A stretch of 39,177 nucleotides of DNA from Candidatus Poribacteria bacterium (GTDB lineage Bacteria > Poribacteria > WGA-4E > UBA9662), in assembly GCA_030748495.1 (NCBI GenBank), contig JASMLX010000058.1, positions 1 to 39,177 of the forward strand, read 5' to 3'. Below, piece after piece: positions 1 to 7,510 of the stretch. Within the stretch, counting starts at the first letter, position 1, and every line of letters starts with the position of its first letter. Position numbers and translations under genes: made by a program. Under the pieces are notes generated by a model, which saw nothing but the letters and a program-made list of their open reading frames with translations, did no database searches and had not been told where the DNA came from.

Positions 1-470
1 AAGTTCCTTTTTAGATCCAACTAAAACTAGACCTAACTCCTTTAGATACGCAAGTTTAAATTGTCTTTAGTTTTGAACAGCTTCTAGTGTCTTGCGTACC
101 TAATCAGAATATCACCCCTTGTTGGGCAGGCCTGGAGTTGGAGATTGAAAATACTGGCCACAACGGTAACGCGATTGAGACAGGCCGACTTGGGCCCAAA
201 ATCCAACAAGGCCGATGAAGTGCCAAAACATGAGAGATTTGGCGATAAATGACTCCCCTTTCGTCGATAGCTTTCTATGGGCGGGAACCCGTTTTTACTT
301 CAAGGTTTACAACGTTTTAGACAGACTCACCTCTCGTTTTTGTGGAATTGTCTGTGAACAGTGTTTTTTCCCTCGTTGCTAGAAAGAAGCTTAAAAACTT
401 GATAGGAGTCAGCTTTCTTTTCAATCTGACAAGTACCCCCGTAAGTATGAGGGGCGTTTGTTAGATTGTA
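1..470. other. non-coding stretch, no gene recognised
   Basis: I find no convincing coding region, RNA gene or mobile element here. A short open stretch on the minus strand around 120-270 gives a low-complexity aromatic peptide that I do not recognise. A GC-rich spot at 281-296 followed by five T could be a weak terminator for a gene upstream of the window, but its loop would be too tight. The CCCC/GGGG pair near 436-455 could form a small hairpin ahead of the promoter at 471. Confidence 0.5.
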
Positions 471-499
471 TTGCGCAGTTCCTCTAATTTATATATAAT
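471..499 (+). promoter_or_regulatory. sigma-70-like promoter of the LamG gene
   Basis: TTGCGC at 471-476 and a perfect TATAAT at 494-499 are separated by 17 bases. Transcription would begin near 506, giving a leader of about 170 bases before the LamG start codon. I see no known riboswitch in that leader. Confidence 0.55.
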
Positions 500-677
500 C
501 TCTGTCTAAATTGGAACAGAAGTTTGACTTTTAGCTTCAGTTTGATATGCTCTACGAGGTTGTTTTAATCAAGATGATCAAACTATTAGTTGGGAATCCA
601 ATGTCAGCAACTTTTATTTTTAAACATGAACTAAACCTAAAAAGACCTACAGCGCTTTAAATAAGGAGTTTATATTG

Positions 678-1460
678 ATGAACAAACTTAGCTATTTAGG
701 AATTGTTATTTGTCTGGCACTTATTGTTATGTCTGCTTTGTCTTGGGCAGCAGAATTCACAGATGGCCTAGTAGTCTATCTACCTTTCGATGAAGGTACA
801 GGTGGAACTACTAAAGATGCAAGTGGGAATAAAAATGATGGTAAACTGGAAGGTAAAATCAAGTGGGCTAATGGCAAATTTGGTAAAGCCTTACAGTTTA
901 ACGGTGAAGCTAGTGCTAGTTGGGTTATGGTGAAAAGTAACAAGCAGCTAAATGTCGATTCGTTTACTTTTATGGCCTGGGTGAACTTCGAAAATTGGGA
1001 CGGCGTCAAGCAGGTGGTCGGAAAATCGGTTCACGGTGGTTGCAGCGGTCGTGGTCAGTATGGGATATTCAGCGAAGGTGGGAGCCTGAAACTCAGAATG
1101 GAAACTGAAGCCGGTAGAATCGATATCACGGCCAAGTCACCGGAAACCAAAAAATGGGTCCATATCGCCTGCACGAATAATGGTAAAGAAGGCATAATCT
1201 TCGTTGATGGTAAAGAATCAGGGAAAGGTAAAACTCCAGGGAAACTCAAAGTGAACGATGACCCGTGGGCTATCGGTCAGGACTGTGAACGACTGAATTA
1301 TATCCCCACAGGCTTGATTGATGAGGCTAGATTATGGAACCGTGTTTTGAGCGAGAAGGAAATTGGTGATTACATGAAGATGGGTGCCAAAGAGGCTTTA
1401 GCTGTTAACCCACAAGCCAGGCTGCCTGTGGCTTGGAGTCGTGTCAAGACCGAGTACTAG
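678..1460 (+). CDS. secreted LamG / concanavalin A-like lectin domain protein
   Basis: This is a secreted protein with one LamG (concanavalin A-like jelly-roll) domain, a fold that usually binds or trims carbohydrate. An N-terminal signal peptide ends around AlaTrpAlaAla (residues 22-26). The domain starts with the typical LVVYLPFDEGTG and DASGNKNDG segments, has FTFMAWVNFENW in the middle and ends with GLIDEARLWNRVLSEKEI, the hallmark LamG closing strand and helix. The last 19 residues, AVNPQARLPVAWSRVKTEY, match the tails of the next two secreted proteins. I chose the ATG at 678 because AAGGAG lies at 663-668; a TTG directly before it is in frame but closer to the ribosome site. The gene has its own promoter and terminator. 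The ligand is unknown. Confidence 0.88.
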   Translation: MNKLSYLGIVICLALIVMSALSWAAEFTDGLVVYLPFDEGTGGTTKDASGNKNDGKLEGKIKWANGKFGKALQFNGEASASWVMVKSNKQLNVDSFTFMAWVNFENWDGVKQVVGKSVHGGCSGRGQYGIFSEGGSLKLRMETEAGRIDITAKSPETKKWVHIACTNNGKEGIIFVDGKESGKGKTPGKLKVNDDPWAIGQDCERLNYIPTGLIDEARLWNRVLSEKEIGDYMKMGAKEALAVNPQARLPVAWSRVKTEY

Positions 1461-1468
1461 AGAGTCGT

Positions 1469-1490
1469 CTATCAAACCCAAGTTTGATAG
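1469..1490. repeat. perfect 9-bp inverted repeat after the LamG stop codon
   Basis: CTATCAAAC and GTTTGATAG flank a four-base loop, eight bases after the stop codon. There is no T-run behind it, so it is not a terminator itself. It may protect the 3' end of the mRNA, followed by the real terminator at 1507. Confidence 0.6.
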
Positions 1491-1506
1491 ATTAAACCAG
1501 ATTCTG

Positions 1507-1540
1507 AAGGGACGGTAATTCATATTACCATCCCTTTTTT
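1507..1540 (+). terminator. intrinsic terminator, LamG gene
   Basis: AAGGGACGGTAAT pairs with ATTACCATCCCTT around a TCAT loop with one mismatch, followed by a T-run. It is clearly related in sequence to the terminator at 3195-3230, including the GGTAAT/ATTACC core. Confidence 0.85.
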
Positions 1541-1552
1541 GTTTCTATTTTC

Positions 1553-1672
1553 TCATTTGTCGCAAGGCTTGAGATACTGCTGTGGAATTTCAAAGCCAAG
1601 GTCATTTTCGTTGCCTGCTCAACCACGCCCCCCACTCGGTATTTCGGCTATTTTTGCAGAATTAGACGACCC
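1553..1672 (-). pseudogene. decayed copy of the 3' end of the sugar isomerase gene
   Basis: This stretch matches the last part of the intact TIM-barrel isomerase gene at 3235-4011. Bases 1576-1601 are identical to 3267-3292 over 26 positions. On the minus strand it still reads DLGFEIPQQYLKPCDK and then TGA, against GLGFEIPQQCLEALKGMGK in the intact gene. A remnant of the AsnThrGluTrp segment survives further upstream, but an indel between the two breaks the frame. There is no start codon and the homology fades past about 1672. It lies directly beyond a copy of the same terminator, so terminator and gene end were duplicated together. Confidence 0.85.
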
Positions 1673-1772
1673 AATTGCTCCACATAGTTATCCCATTATG
1701 ACCACCACTTTTGATGCTTAAACCTTATGTGCCACATCTTATTCTCATCCTCTTGTAACCATACATTATATT

Positions 1773-1801
1773 TTGAAATTTTGCATAGTGCTTGATATAA
1801 T
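1773..1801 (+). promoter_or_regulatory. strong extended -10 promoter for the paralogue pair
   Basis: TTGAAA at 1773-1778 and TATAAT at 1796-1801 are 17 bases apart, and TGA directly precedes the -10 box, making it an extended -10. Transcription would begin near 1808, leaving a leader of roughly 110 bases before the ATG at 1917. The leader carries two AAGGAG ribosome sites, near 1874 and at 1905-1910. Only the second is followed by a start codon at good spacing. Confidence 0.7.
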
Positions 1802-1916
1802 TCTTATCGTACTTGAAGTAGGAAGCGTACTAGCACTAACCATTGATTAAGAAACAGCGACTTCAACCAAAATAAGGAGTTGCTTTTCAGTATATTTACA
1901 ATATAAGGAGTTTAAG

Positions 1917-2534
1917 ATGAGAAAAGTTATCTGTATTAGCGTAACACTATTGATGGTCTTGGTTCTTGTACCTATCACACAGGCAAAACCGAAACCGGTC
2001 AAAATTACCGATTTGAAAGTCGGTAGTAAGCTACCGTATGAAGTTGGAAAATCCCTTGAAGTTGGTACTAAGTACTACATTGACCGCGACTACACCGTAA
2101 TTGAAATGCCCAAAGAACTGGTCGGCATCCAGTGGATTATGACGGGCAACAACGACAAAAATTCGCAAGGCAAGGATTTTTTGTCATTCAAGGTTGACAA
2201 GCCCTCCATTATTTGGATTGCGCACGATAGTCGGGGTGAAGAGGAAAAAGGTGGAAAGCCACCGGAATGGTTAGAAAAAGAATACGAAAAATGGATGGAT
2301 GGAAAAGATCCGGTGCCCATTGAAGTGACCGACGGTAATATGGCAACCTTCAATCTGTGGCAGAAAGCAGTTAAAGCCGGTAAAGTCACCATCGGTGGAA
2401 ACGCTGAGGCACCTGCCGCTGGACACGGAAGTAACTACATGGTTCTTGTGGAAGAAGACCAAAACGCAGCGGTCGACCCACAAGCTAAATTAAGCACGAC
2501 TTGGGCTATCATCAAGTCACAACACCAACAATAA
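1917..2534 (+). CDS. secreted beta-rich domain protein, paralogue A
   Basis: This secreted protein of 205 residues has a signal peptide ending near ProIleThrGlnAla (residues 19-23). The mature part has YIDRDYTV, a TGNNDKN turn, DFLSFKVDKPSIIWIAHDSR and, later, FNLWQKAVKAGKVTIGGN. This pattern recalls a beta-sandwich module often attached to polysaccharide-degrading enzymes (family knowledge), but no catalytic domain is present. It ends in AVDPQAKLSTTWAIIKSQ, the tail shared with its neighbours. AAGGAG at 1905-1910 fixes the start. It is followed after 16 bases by a clear paralogue, so the two form a small operon under the promoter at 1773. A structural or carbohydrate-binding role at the cell surface is a guess. 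Confidence 0.8.
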   Translation: MRKVICISVTLLMVLVLVPITQAKPKPVKITDLKVGSKLPYEVGKSLEVGTKYYIDRDYTVIEMPKELVGIQWIMTGNNDKNSQGKDFLSFKVDKPSIIWIAHDSRGEEEKGGKPPEWLEKEYEKWMDGKDPVPIEVTDGNMATFNLWQKAVKAGKVTIGGNAEAPAAGHGSNYMVLVEEDQNAAVDPQAKLSTTWAIIKSQHQQ

Positions 2535-2550
2535 TTTTAAGGAAAAAGCT

Positions 2551-3168
2551 ATGAAGAAATTTGCAGTTTTAGGTGTTCTACTTCTAACCCTAGTCGCTTT
2601 TCTATCAGCGGTGGCAGCACCAATCAAAGTTGGTATCACCGGTATTAAAGTCAAAAGTAAAGATCCCAAAGATGAGTACAAAATTGGAACGGTCAAGAAA
2701 GATGCTAAAATCTATATTGACCGAGACTATATCATCCTTACTGTGCCAAAGGGATTCGAAGGCATGCAAACTATTATGACGGCCAACGACGACAAAAATG
2801 AAACAAGTGCTGATTTTTTAACCTTCTCTGTCGATAAGGACTCCGTCATCTACGTGGCTCACGATAGTCGTGCGGAAGCAGAAAAAGGTGGAAAGTCGCC
2901 GAAATGGCTGTCAGACGACTTCAAAAAAGAACTGGTTGGGGGAAAGCCGGTTGCCATAAAGGTTACCGATACAAACATGGATACCGTCAACCTATGGAAA
3001 AAAGAGGTCAAGGCGGGTAAAGTTACCCTCGGTGGCAACGCCATAGCGCCATCGGCCGGGCACGGTAGTAACTACTTCGTGATCGTGACGGGTAAAGAGG
3101 CTACCACCGCAGTTGATGCCCAAGCCAAACTGAGTACCACCTGGGCCCAAATTAAGTCAAACCAATAG
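2551..3168 (+). CDS. secreted beta-rich domain protein, paralogue B
   Basis: This is a tandem paralogue of the preceding gene with the same length (205 residues). Conserved blocks are YIDRDY, IMTANDDKN, DFLTFSVDK, VAHDSR, EKGGK followed by a ProLysTrpLeu turn, VKAGKVTLGGNA and AGHGSNY. The signal peptide ends near residue 22. The C-terminus reads AVDAQAKLSTTWAQIKSNQ, the shared tail. The ribosome site TAAGGA at 2538-2543 overlaps the end of the short spacer behind paralogue A. A strong bidirectional hairpin follows at 3195. Signal peptide and N-terminal third differ more between the paralogues than the core and tail, which suggests the core carries the function. Function unknown; a ligand-binding surface protein is plausible. 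Confidence 0.8.
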   Translation: MKKFAVLGVLLLTLVAFLSAVAAPIKVGITGIKVKSKDPKDEYKIGTVKKDAKIYIDRDYIILTVPKGFEGMQTIMTANDDKNETSADFLTFSVDKDSVIYVAHDSRAEAEKGGKSPKWLSDDFKKELVGGKPVAIKVTDTNMDTVNLWKKEVKAGKVTLGGNAIAPSAGHGSNYFVIVTGKEATTAVDAQAKLSTTWAQIKSNQ

Positions 3169-3194
3169 TTTCAACTACTAAGCTACGTTACGTT

Positions 3195-3230
3195 AAAGAG
3201 ATGGTAATGTTGCATTACCATCTCTTTTTT
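3195..3230. terminator. strong bidirectional terminator between convergent genes
   Basis: A perfect 14-bp stem (AAAGAGATGGTAAT with ATTACCATCTCTTT) encloses GTTGC. A T-run follows on the plus strand, and an A-run precedes it, giving a T-run on the minus strand. It ends both the secreted-protein operon and the long minus-strand operon that finishes with the isomerase at 3235. Confidence 0.92.
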
Positions 3231-3234
3231 GTGC

Positions 3235-4011
3235 CTATTTCCCCATCCCTTTCAAGGCCTCCAGACACTGCTGTGGAATTTCAAAGCCAAGGCCGTCCGC
3301 GCTTCCCTGTTCCACTACGTACCACTCGGTATTCTGGCTATTTTCACAGAGTTCGAAGACCCGCTCCCAATCACCTGATCCGTCACCGATAATGGCATCA
3401 GCCGGTTGGCCGTACTCCCGCAGATGAACTGATCTGGCACGTTGCGGAAACTTCTCCAGCACAGCCACCGGATCTCCTCCACCAGCGGCACAGTTCCCGG
3501 TATCCAACTGCATAATAACCTCTGGTTGGGTATTGCTGAAGAGGCGATTCCAGGCGGTTTCCCCCTCGATGTCGTCGAAGTCAAACCCGTGGGCATGATA
3601 ACCGGTGAACATGCCCCGGGCAGCCAGTTTTGCTGCCACCTGATCTAGAATCTGGGCCAATTCCATGATTGAAGCCACACTACTCATTCGGCCCTTGTCA
3701 GCTGCCACAACCAGAAATCGATTACCTAGGGTTTGGTTCAATTCGATGGTTCGCCCCAAGTTATCTCCCAGCAAGGCTTCGGTTCGAAGATGGATCCCGC
3801 AACAGGCCAGTCCGTTGTCATCCAGCATTTGGCGCAGTTCAACCGCCGAATAACCCATCCAATCGATACTTTCACCGTTATATCCCCACGGCTCGACACC
3901 GACATAGCCGATGCGACTGACGGCCTCCAGGGTAGCAGGTAGGTCTTTTTGGCATTCACCCCGCACCGAGAACAGTTGAATCCCAATCGGAATTTTACTT
4001 TGCATGGTCAT
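3235..4011 (-). CDS. TIM-barrel sugar phosphate isomerase/epimerase
   Basis: This belongs to the xylose isomerase-like TIM-barrel family (AP endonuclease 2 superfamily), which isomerises or epimerises sugars or inositol-type compounds with a divalent metal. Visible family residues are Glu in YVGVEPWGY, His in CGIHLRTE, His in TGYHAHGFDF, Asp in MQLDTGNC, His in SVHLREYG and Glu in WYVVEQGSAD. Length (258 residues) is normal. No signal peptide. Two ATGs are possible: 4011 with AGGAG four bases away, or 4005 (MQSKIPIG) ten bases away. The shorter one fits family N-termini equally well. It is the last gene of the operon starting at 10713, next to a uronate-type dehydratase, so a role in sugar acid breakdown is likely. 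A decayed copy of its 3' end lies at 1553-1672. Confidence 0.85.
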   Translation of the reverse strand: MTMQSKIPIGIQLFSVRGECQKDLPATLEAVSRIGYVGVEPWGYNGESIDWMGYSAVELRQMLDDNGLACCGIHLRTEALLGDNLGRTIELNQTLGNRFLVVAADKGRMSSVASIMELAQILDQVAAKLAARGMFTGYHAHGFDFDDIEGETAWNRLFSNTQPEVIMQLDTGNCAAGGGDPVAVLEKFPQRARSVHLREYGQPADAIIGDGSGDWERVFELCENSQNTEWYVVEQGSADGLGFEIPQQCLEALKGMGK

Positions 4012-4091
4012 TACACTCCTGTTTATTTTTATGGTTTTTGACTCACAACTACGGACTTTTACTGTGGTTCAATTGTTGATCTACGCTAGTG

Positions 4092-4760
4092 CTAGTGCGT
4101 CATGACATAGGCTATCAGGTTGAGGGCCATCTTGGCCGCTAGCTCTCGAAGGTGCGGAGGATCTTCGGGATGAATCTTACGGTCCTCCAGACCATCCCCA
4201 ATATCAGCGCTATAGGCATAAAAAACCACCAACCGCCCCTGATGGAATAGGCCATATCCCTGGGCTGGATCACCATCGTGCTGGTGTATTTTGGGCAACC
4301 CGCGTAAATCGTAAAAACAGTGGTAGATCGGATGATCGTCGGGTATCGGTTGCAACTTCTGCTGAGGAAACACTTTTTTTATCTCGCGCCGAAAGCTCTG
4401 ATCTAGCCCATAATCGTCATTCACGAACAGGAAACCACCTCGCGTCAAATACTGCCGTAAGGCTTGGCTCTCTTTACTGGAGAAGCTGATATTGCCGTGT
4501 CCGACCAGATACAGAAACGGATAGCTGAATAGGTTACGATCTGTCAGGCGTAAGACAACGCGTTCCTCTGCTGCTTCCATACCGAGTCGTTGCCGAAGCA
4601 GCTTTAACCAGTTTGAAACCGCAGTCTGGTCACCATACCAGTCACCGCCACCACCGTAGCGGATCTGTGCAATCTCGAATTTTTCGGCACTGACAGTTAC
4701 CGTCAAAAGTAGGAGGGCGACGACTAATTGGCTAAGGATAATAGAGTAATTTCGTGCCAT
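4092..4760 (-). CDS. exported DUF4159 domain protein
   Basis: A protein of 222 residues with a signal peptide (residues 1-25, hydrophobic LVVALLLLTVTV) followed by a DUF4159 domain. Family traits seen are FEIAQIRYGGGGDWY near the mature N-terminus, a hydrophobic strand plus glycine in LYLVGHGNISFSS, GGFLFVNDDYG in the centre, and a HPIYHCFYDL segment. The fold resembles a glutamine amidotransferase-like Rossmann domain (family knowledge), but no catalytic triad is evident. The start codon abuts the stop codon of the upstream UxaA-like gene with no spacer, so translation is coupled. DUF4159 genes often lie beside VWA genes in planctomycete-like genomes; here a VWA gene is two genes upstream. 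Biochemical function unknown. Confidence 0.85.
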   Translation of the reverse strand: MARNYSIILSQLVVALLLLTVTVSAEKFEIAQIRYGGGGDWYGDQTAVSNWLKLLRQRLGMEAAEERVVLRLTDRNLFSYPFLYLVGHGNISFSSKESQALRQYLTRGGFLFVNDDYGLDQSFRREIKKVFPQQKLQPIPDDHPIYHCFYDLRGLPKIHQHDGDPAQGYGLFHQGRLVVFYAYSADIGDGLEDRKIHPEDPPHLRELAAKMALNLIAYVMTH

Positions 4761-7490
4761 CTAGAGTGAGATTCCCAGCAATCCACGGGTGACCTGGAAA
4801 TCGGTATTACCATAGTCATGCAGTCGGGGCAGGTATCGACGAGAAGCCACTTCGCTGATCAGATCAAGTAGCTGTTGTAGATTCAAAGTCTCTTCAGCTA
4901 GGTCGAGATCTGAGCTAAAAGTTTCAATGGTTCCTGGATCGGTTGAGATCTGTACCACCGGGATCATCCGGTGCGACTGAATTGGTGTCCCGGCTAGATG
5001 GGCAATGACCAGATCTACACCTGTTGCCCCTAAACCGGTCAGGGTTTCTACCGCTTGCCCGGTTTGCGTGTCCATAATATGCAACCCCGGTCGAACCTGG
5101 CTTTCACCATAAGCCAGAGATTTCTGAGGTGCTTGTCGGTGCCCGACCATAGTAGAAAACGCGTCACTGTCGATAAGGGTGGCATTGTCTGGGACCACCA
5201 CGGTTCCACCAGCCGTCACGGCGATTTGGGCCAATTGGGTTAGAGTCGAAGCCGCGGACGAGTTGATGGTGCCAAAGGAGAGCAAACCGATCCGTAAATC
5301 CGCTAACGAACCTTCAGCTAACGACACCTCTGATTTTTGCGCCAGTTGTTGTTGAAACCAATCTTCAATTTTACGGCTCACGGTTTCGATGCCACCATCC
5401 AGTTGAACGCTGGCCCAACCGAACCGGTCGGAAGCGATGTTTCGTTGAGCCAATACTTGGTGAACGAAGTCGTTGTGCGTTTTTTCACAGCCGTGTTCTA
5501 ACAAAACACCAAATCCGACGGTCGGATGTAACAGGTGGCCCACCAGTACACGGGCGAACATCTCCTCAGATCTCCCCTCAGAGACCCCACAGCCTTCGGT
5601 GTGCGACAAACCGTAGAATTGGGAGATTCCCTGCTCTCTACCCAGTTGTTTGGCGTTGAGCTGTTTAGCGATTAGATCAGCAATCTGTCCGGAACAGAGA
5701 CTAGTTGGCAGCACCAGCCCGATTTGATTAGAGCATACCTTATTTTCGGTTTGAACTCCCTGGAAGCAAAATTGGCTGATCTGTTCGGAGATATCTCGAT
5801 TTTGTAGTGAAAGATCAGTTAGACAAGTCTGGATCGGAATGGGGATCCCGTCTGGATCCGGATTGCTCTGTAACTGTTCCAACTTGCTCCCATCGGTCTG
5901 TCGCCAGTTTCTCCAGACCGAGATTTGCGAATGGCCTGCTTCTTCACCAACGCTCTGCTGGCCGGAGGCAACATCTAATGTTAGCTGAAACATCTCCTGG
6001 CCGATCTGCTCCAGAGGAGTTCCGTCCTGGTACTGACCCGCATTGACATCCATATCGTCTTTCAGCAGGTTATAACGGTCAGTGGTGGTCAAAATTTTGA
6101 TGGTTGGTACAAAGGGGAAATTAGTAATTGATCCGTTCCCGGTAACAAAGAAGATCATATTGCAACCGGAGGCCACCTGTCCGGCGATACTTTCCAGATC
6201 GTTACCGGGGCTATCCATGAAATAGTAGCCAGCTTCGGTCATCGGTTCAGCGTAGTCGATGGCTGCATCCAGTCGAACATCGGGATGTCGTTTCATGGCG
6301 GCCCCAATGGATTTGATGGCGATATTGTACAGTCCACGGTAGAGGTTTCCACCGGATGGATTACCTGCTGCCGAGTGTCCGTGCCAACTGGCGCGCTGCT
6401 GAAATCGATCCTGGATGGCCATAAATTTCTGCGCAACCTGCGGGGATTTCACCTTTTGCAGCGCGTAGGATTCAGCACCGATCAGTTCGTCGGTTTCAGC
6501 TAGGTTAGCACTACCACCATAGCGGATCACCTCTTTGGCTACATATCCCGCCAGTGGGTTGCCGGAGATCCCGGAAAAGGCATCAGAGCCACCACACTGC
6601 AGGGCAATTTTTAAATGGTCTAAGGGTTGCAGCGTTCTTCCGGCCTGATTGACTTCAGGCAACCACCCTTGGATAATTCGGGTAGCTTGGTCTAGGTGAT
6701 TTTCAAACCCACCTTGAATAGAGAGAAATTGGTGTGGCATCTCCTGAATTGGATAGGATGAAACGCCATTTTGGTTTTGATGGAGAAAATCTTTCAAAAT
6801 CCGGTTGTTAATCGGCTCAGTCGAATAGTCGACCATTAGAAATGCCCCAATGTTGGGATGAGTGGCAAAACCGGCAATGGTGCGCAGCATCATGTCGAAG
6901 TTGTTTGGTGGTAGCTCTTCACCGCCTTCGGTGTGGGTAACCGCTACGACGCCATCGATATTGGCATATTTATCTGTATTGAAACGCTCTGCCAATGCCT
7001 GAGCAAAACTAGCGGTTCGGGAGGTAGTTCCGATAGCGGCAATGTAGTTACGGGTTCCAACACCGCGGTCATCAGTTCTCAGGAAGCCGCTAAAATAATG
7101 ATCTGTGGTAGATCTAGGAATCTGTTGGTCGGGTTGAAAATCGAGCCGATTGAAAGGCGGAATATCGTCGTTAAAATTGGGAACGGTCGGCAACTCAAAG
7201 TCGAGATTACGCCCCTGCAAAGCTGCTAACATTTTAGGATTACAGACATAATCCCCAACTGAAATGTCGGCTGTTGCTGTTCCAAAGGGTAATCCCCAGG
7301 ACAATAGGTGGTCACCAGCAGAAATGGCTTCCACGGCAAAGCGATGGCCTTCCAGTACGGTATGTGAAATCCGCAACGATGTTTCTTGATACTGAATTAT
7401 AGACCCGGCTTCAATAATCTGGATGGCAATCGCCATATTATCCTGATCAGCAGGCAATAAGGCCACCTGCTGGAAAGTGTAACAGCTCAT
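4761..7490 (-). CDS. duplicated UxaA-family altronate/galactarate dehydratase-like enzyme
   Basis: This 909-residue enzyme is nearly twice the length of a normal UxaA dehydratase, which removes water from altronate or related sugar acids. An N-terminal SAF domain (residues about 8-90) is followed by a GD_AH-like region (about 130-280) and a C-terminal-type region with LKIALQCGGSDAFSGISGNP (293-312) and FFVTGNGSITNFPFVPTIK. A second copy of the same layout follows: HTEGCG at 630-635, LLEHGCEKTHND at 663-674 and a final ETLTGLGATGVDLVIAHL segment. In the first copy the cysteine-rich motif reads HTEGGEEL, so it has lost its cysteine; only the second copy keeps it. AGGATC before the ATG at 7490 supports the start. 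It sits between DUF4159 and VWA genes. Substrate unproven, sugar acid likely. Confidence 0.85.
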   Translation of the reverse strand: MSCYTFQQVALLPADQDNMAIAIQIIEAGSIIQYQETSLRISHTVLEGHRFAVEAISAGDHLLSWGLPFGTATADISVGDYVCNPKMLAALQGRNLDFELPTVPNFNDDIPPFNRLDFQPDQQIPRSTTDHYFSGFLRTDDRGVGTRNYIAAIGTTSRTASFAQALAERFNTDKYANIDGVVAVTHTEGGEELPPNNFDMMLRTIAGFATHPNIGAFLMVDYSTEPINNRILKDFLHQNQNGVSSYPIQEMPHQFLSIQGGFENHLDQATRIIQGWLPEVNQAGRTLQPLDHLKIALQCGGSDAFSGISGNPLAGYVAKEVIRYGGSANLAETDELIGAESYALQKVKSPQVAQKFMAIQDRFQQRASWHGHSAAGNPSGGNLYRGLYNIAIKSIGAAMKRHPDVRLDAAIDYAEPMTEAGYYFMDSPGNDLESIAGQVASGCNMIFFVTGNGSITNFPFVPTIKILTTTDRYNLLKDDMDVNAGQYQDGTPLEQIGQEMFQLTLDVASGQQSVGEEAGHSQISVWRNWRQTDGSKLEQLQSNPDPDGIPIPIQTCLTDLSLQNRDISEQISQFCFQGVQTENKVCSNQIGLVLPTSLCSGQIADLIAKQLNAKQLGREQGISQFYGLSHTEGCGVSEGRSEEMFARVLVGHLLHPTVGFGVLLEHGCEKTHNDFVHQVLAQRNIASDRFGWASVQLDGGIETVSRKIEDWFQQQLAQKSEVSLAEGSLADLRIGLLSFGTINSSAASTLTQLAQIAVTAGGTVVVPDNATLIDSDAFSTMVGHRQAPQKSLAYGESQVRPGLHIMDTQTGQAVETLTGLGATGVDLVIAHLAGTPIQSHRMIPVVQISTDPGTIETFSSDLDLAEETLNLQQLLDLISEVASRRYLPRLHDYGNTDFQVTRGLLGISL

Positions 7491-7510
7491 AAAAGATCCT
7501 TTATCTTCTG

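Noticed and set aside
120..270. Minus-strand open stretch with aromatic residues, possible gene remnant
   Set aside because: No start codon context, no recognisable family and frequent stops in neighbouring codons; not supported as a gene or pseudogene.
281..296. CGGGAACCCG plus T-run as a terminator
   Set aside because: The loop would be only two bases, or the stem only three to four pairs; too weak to call.
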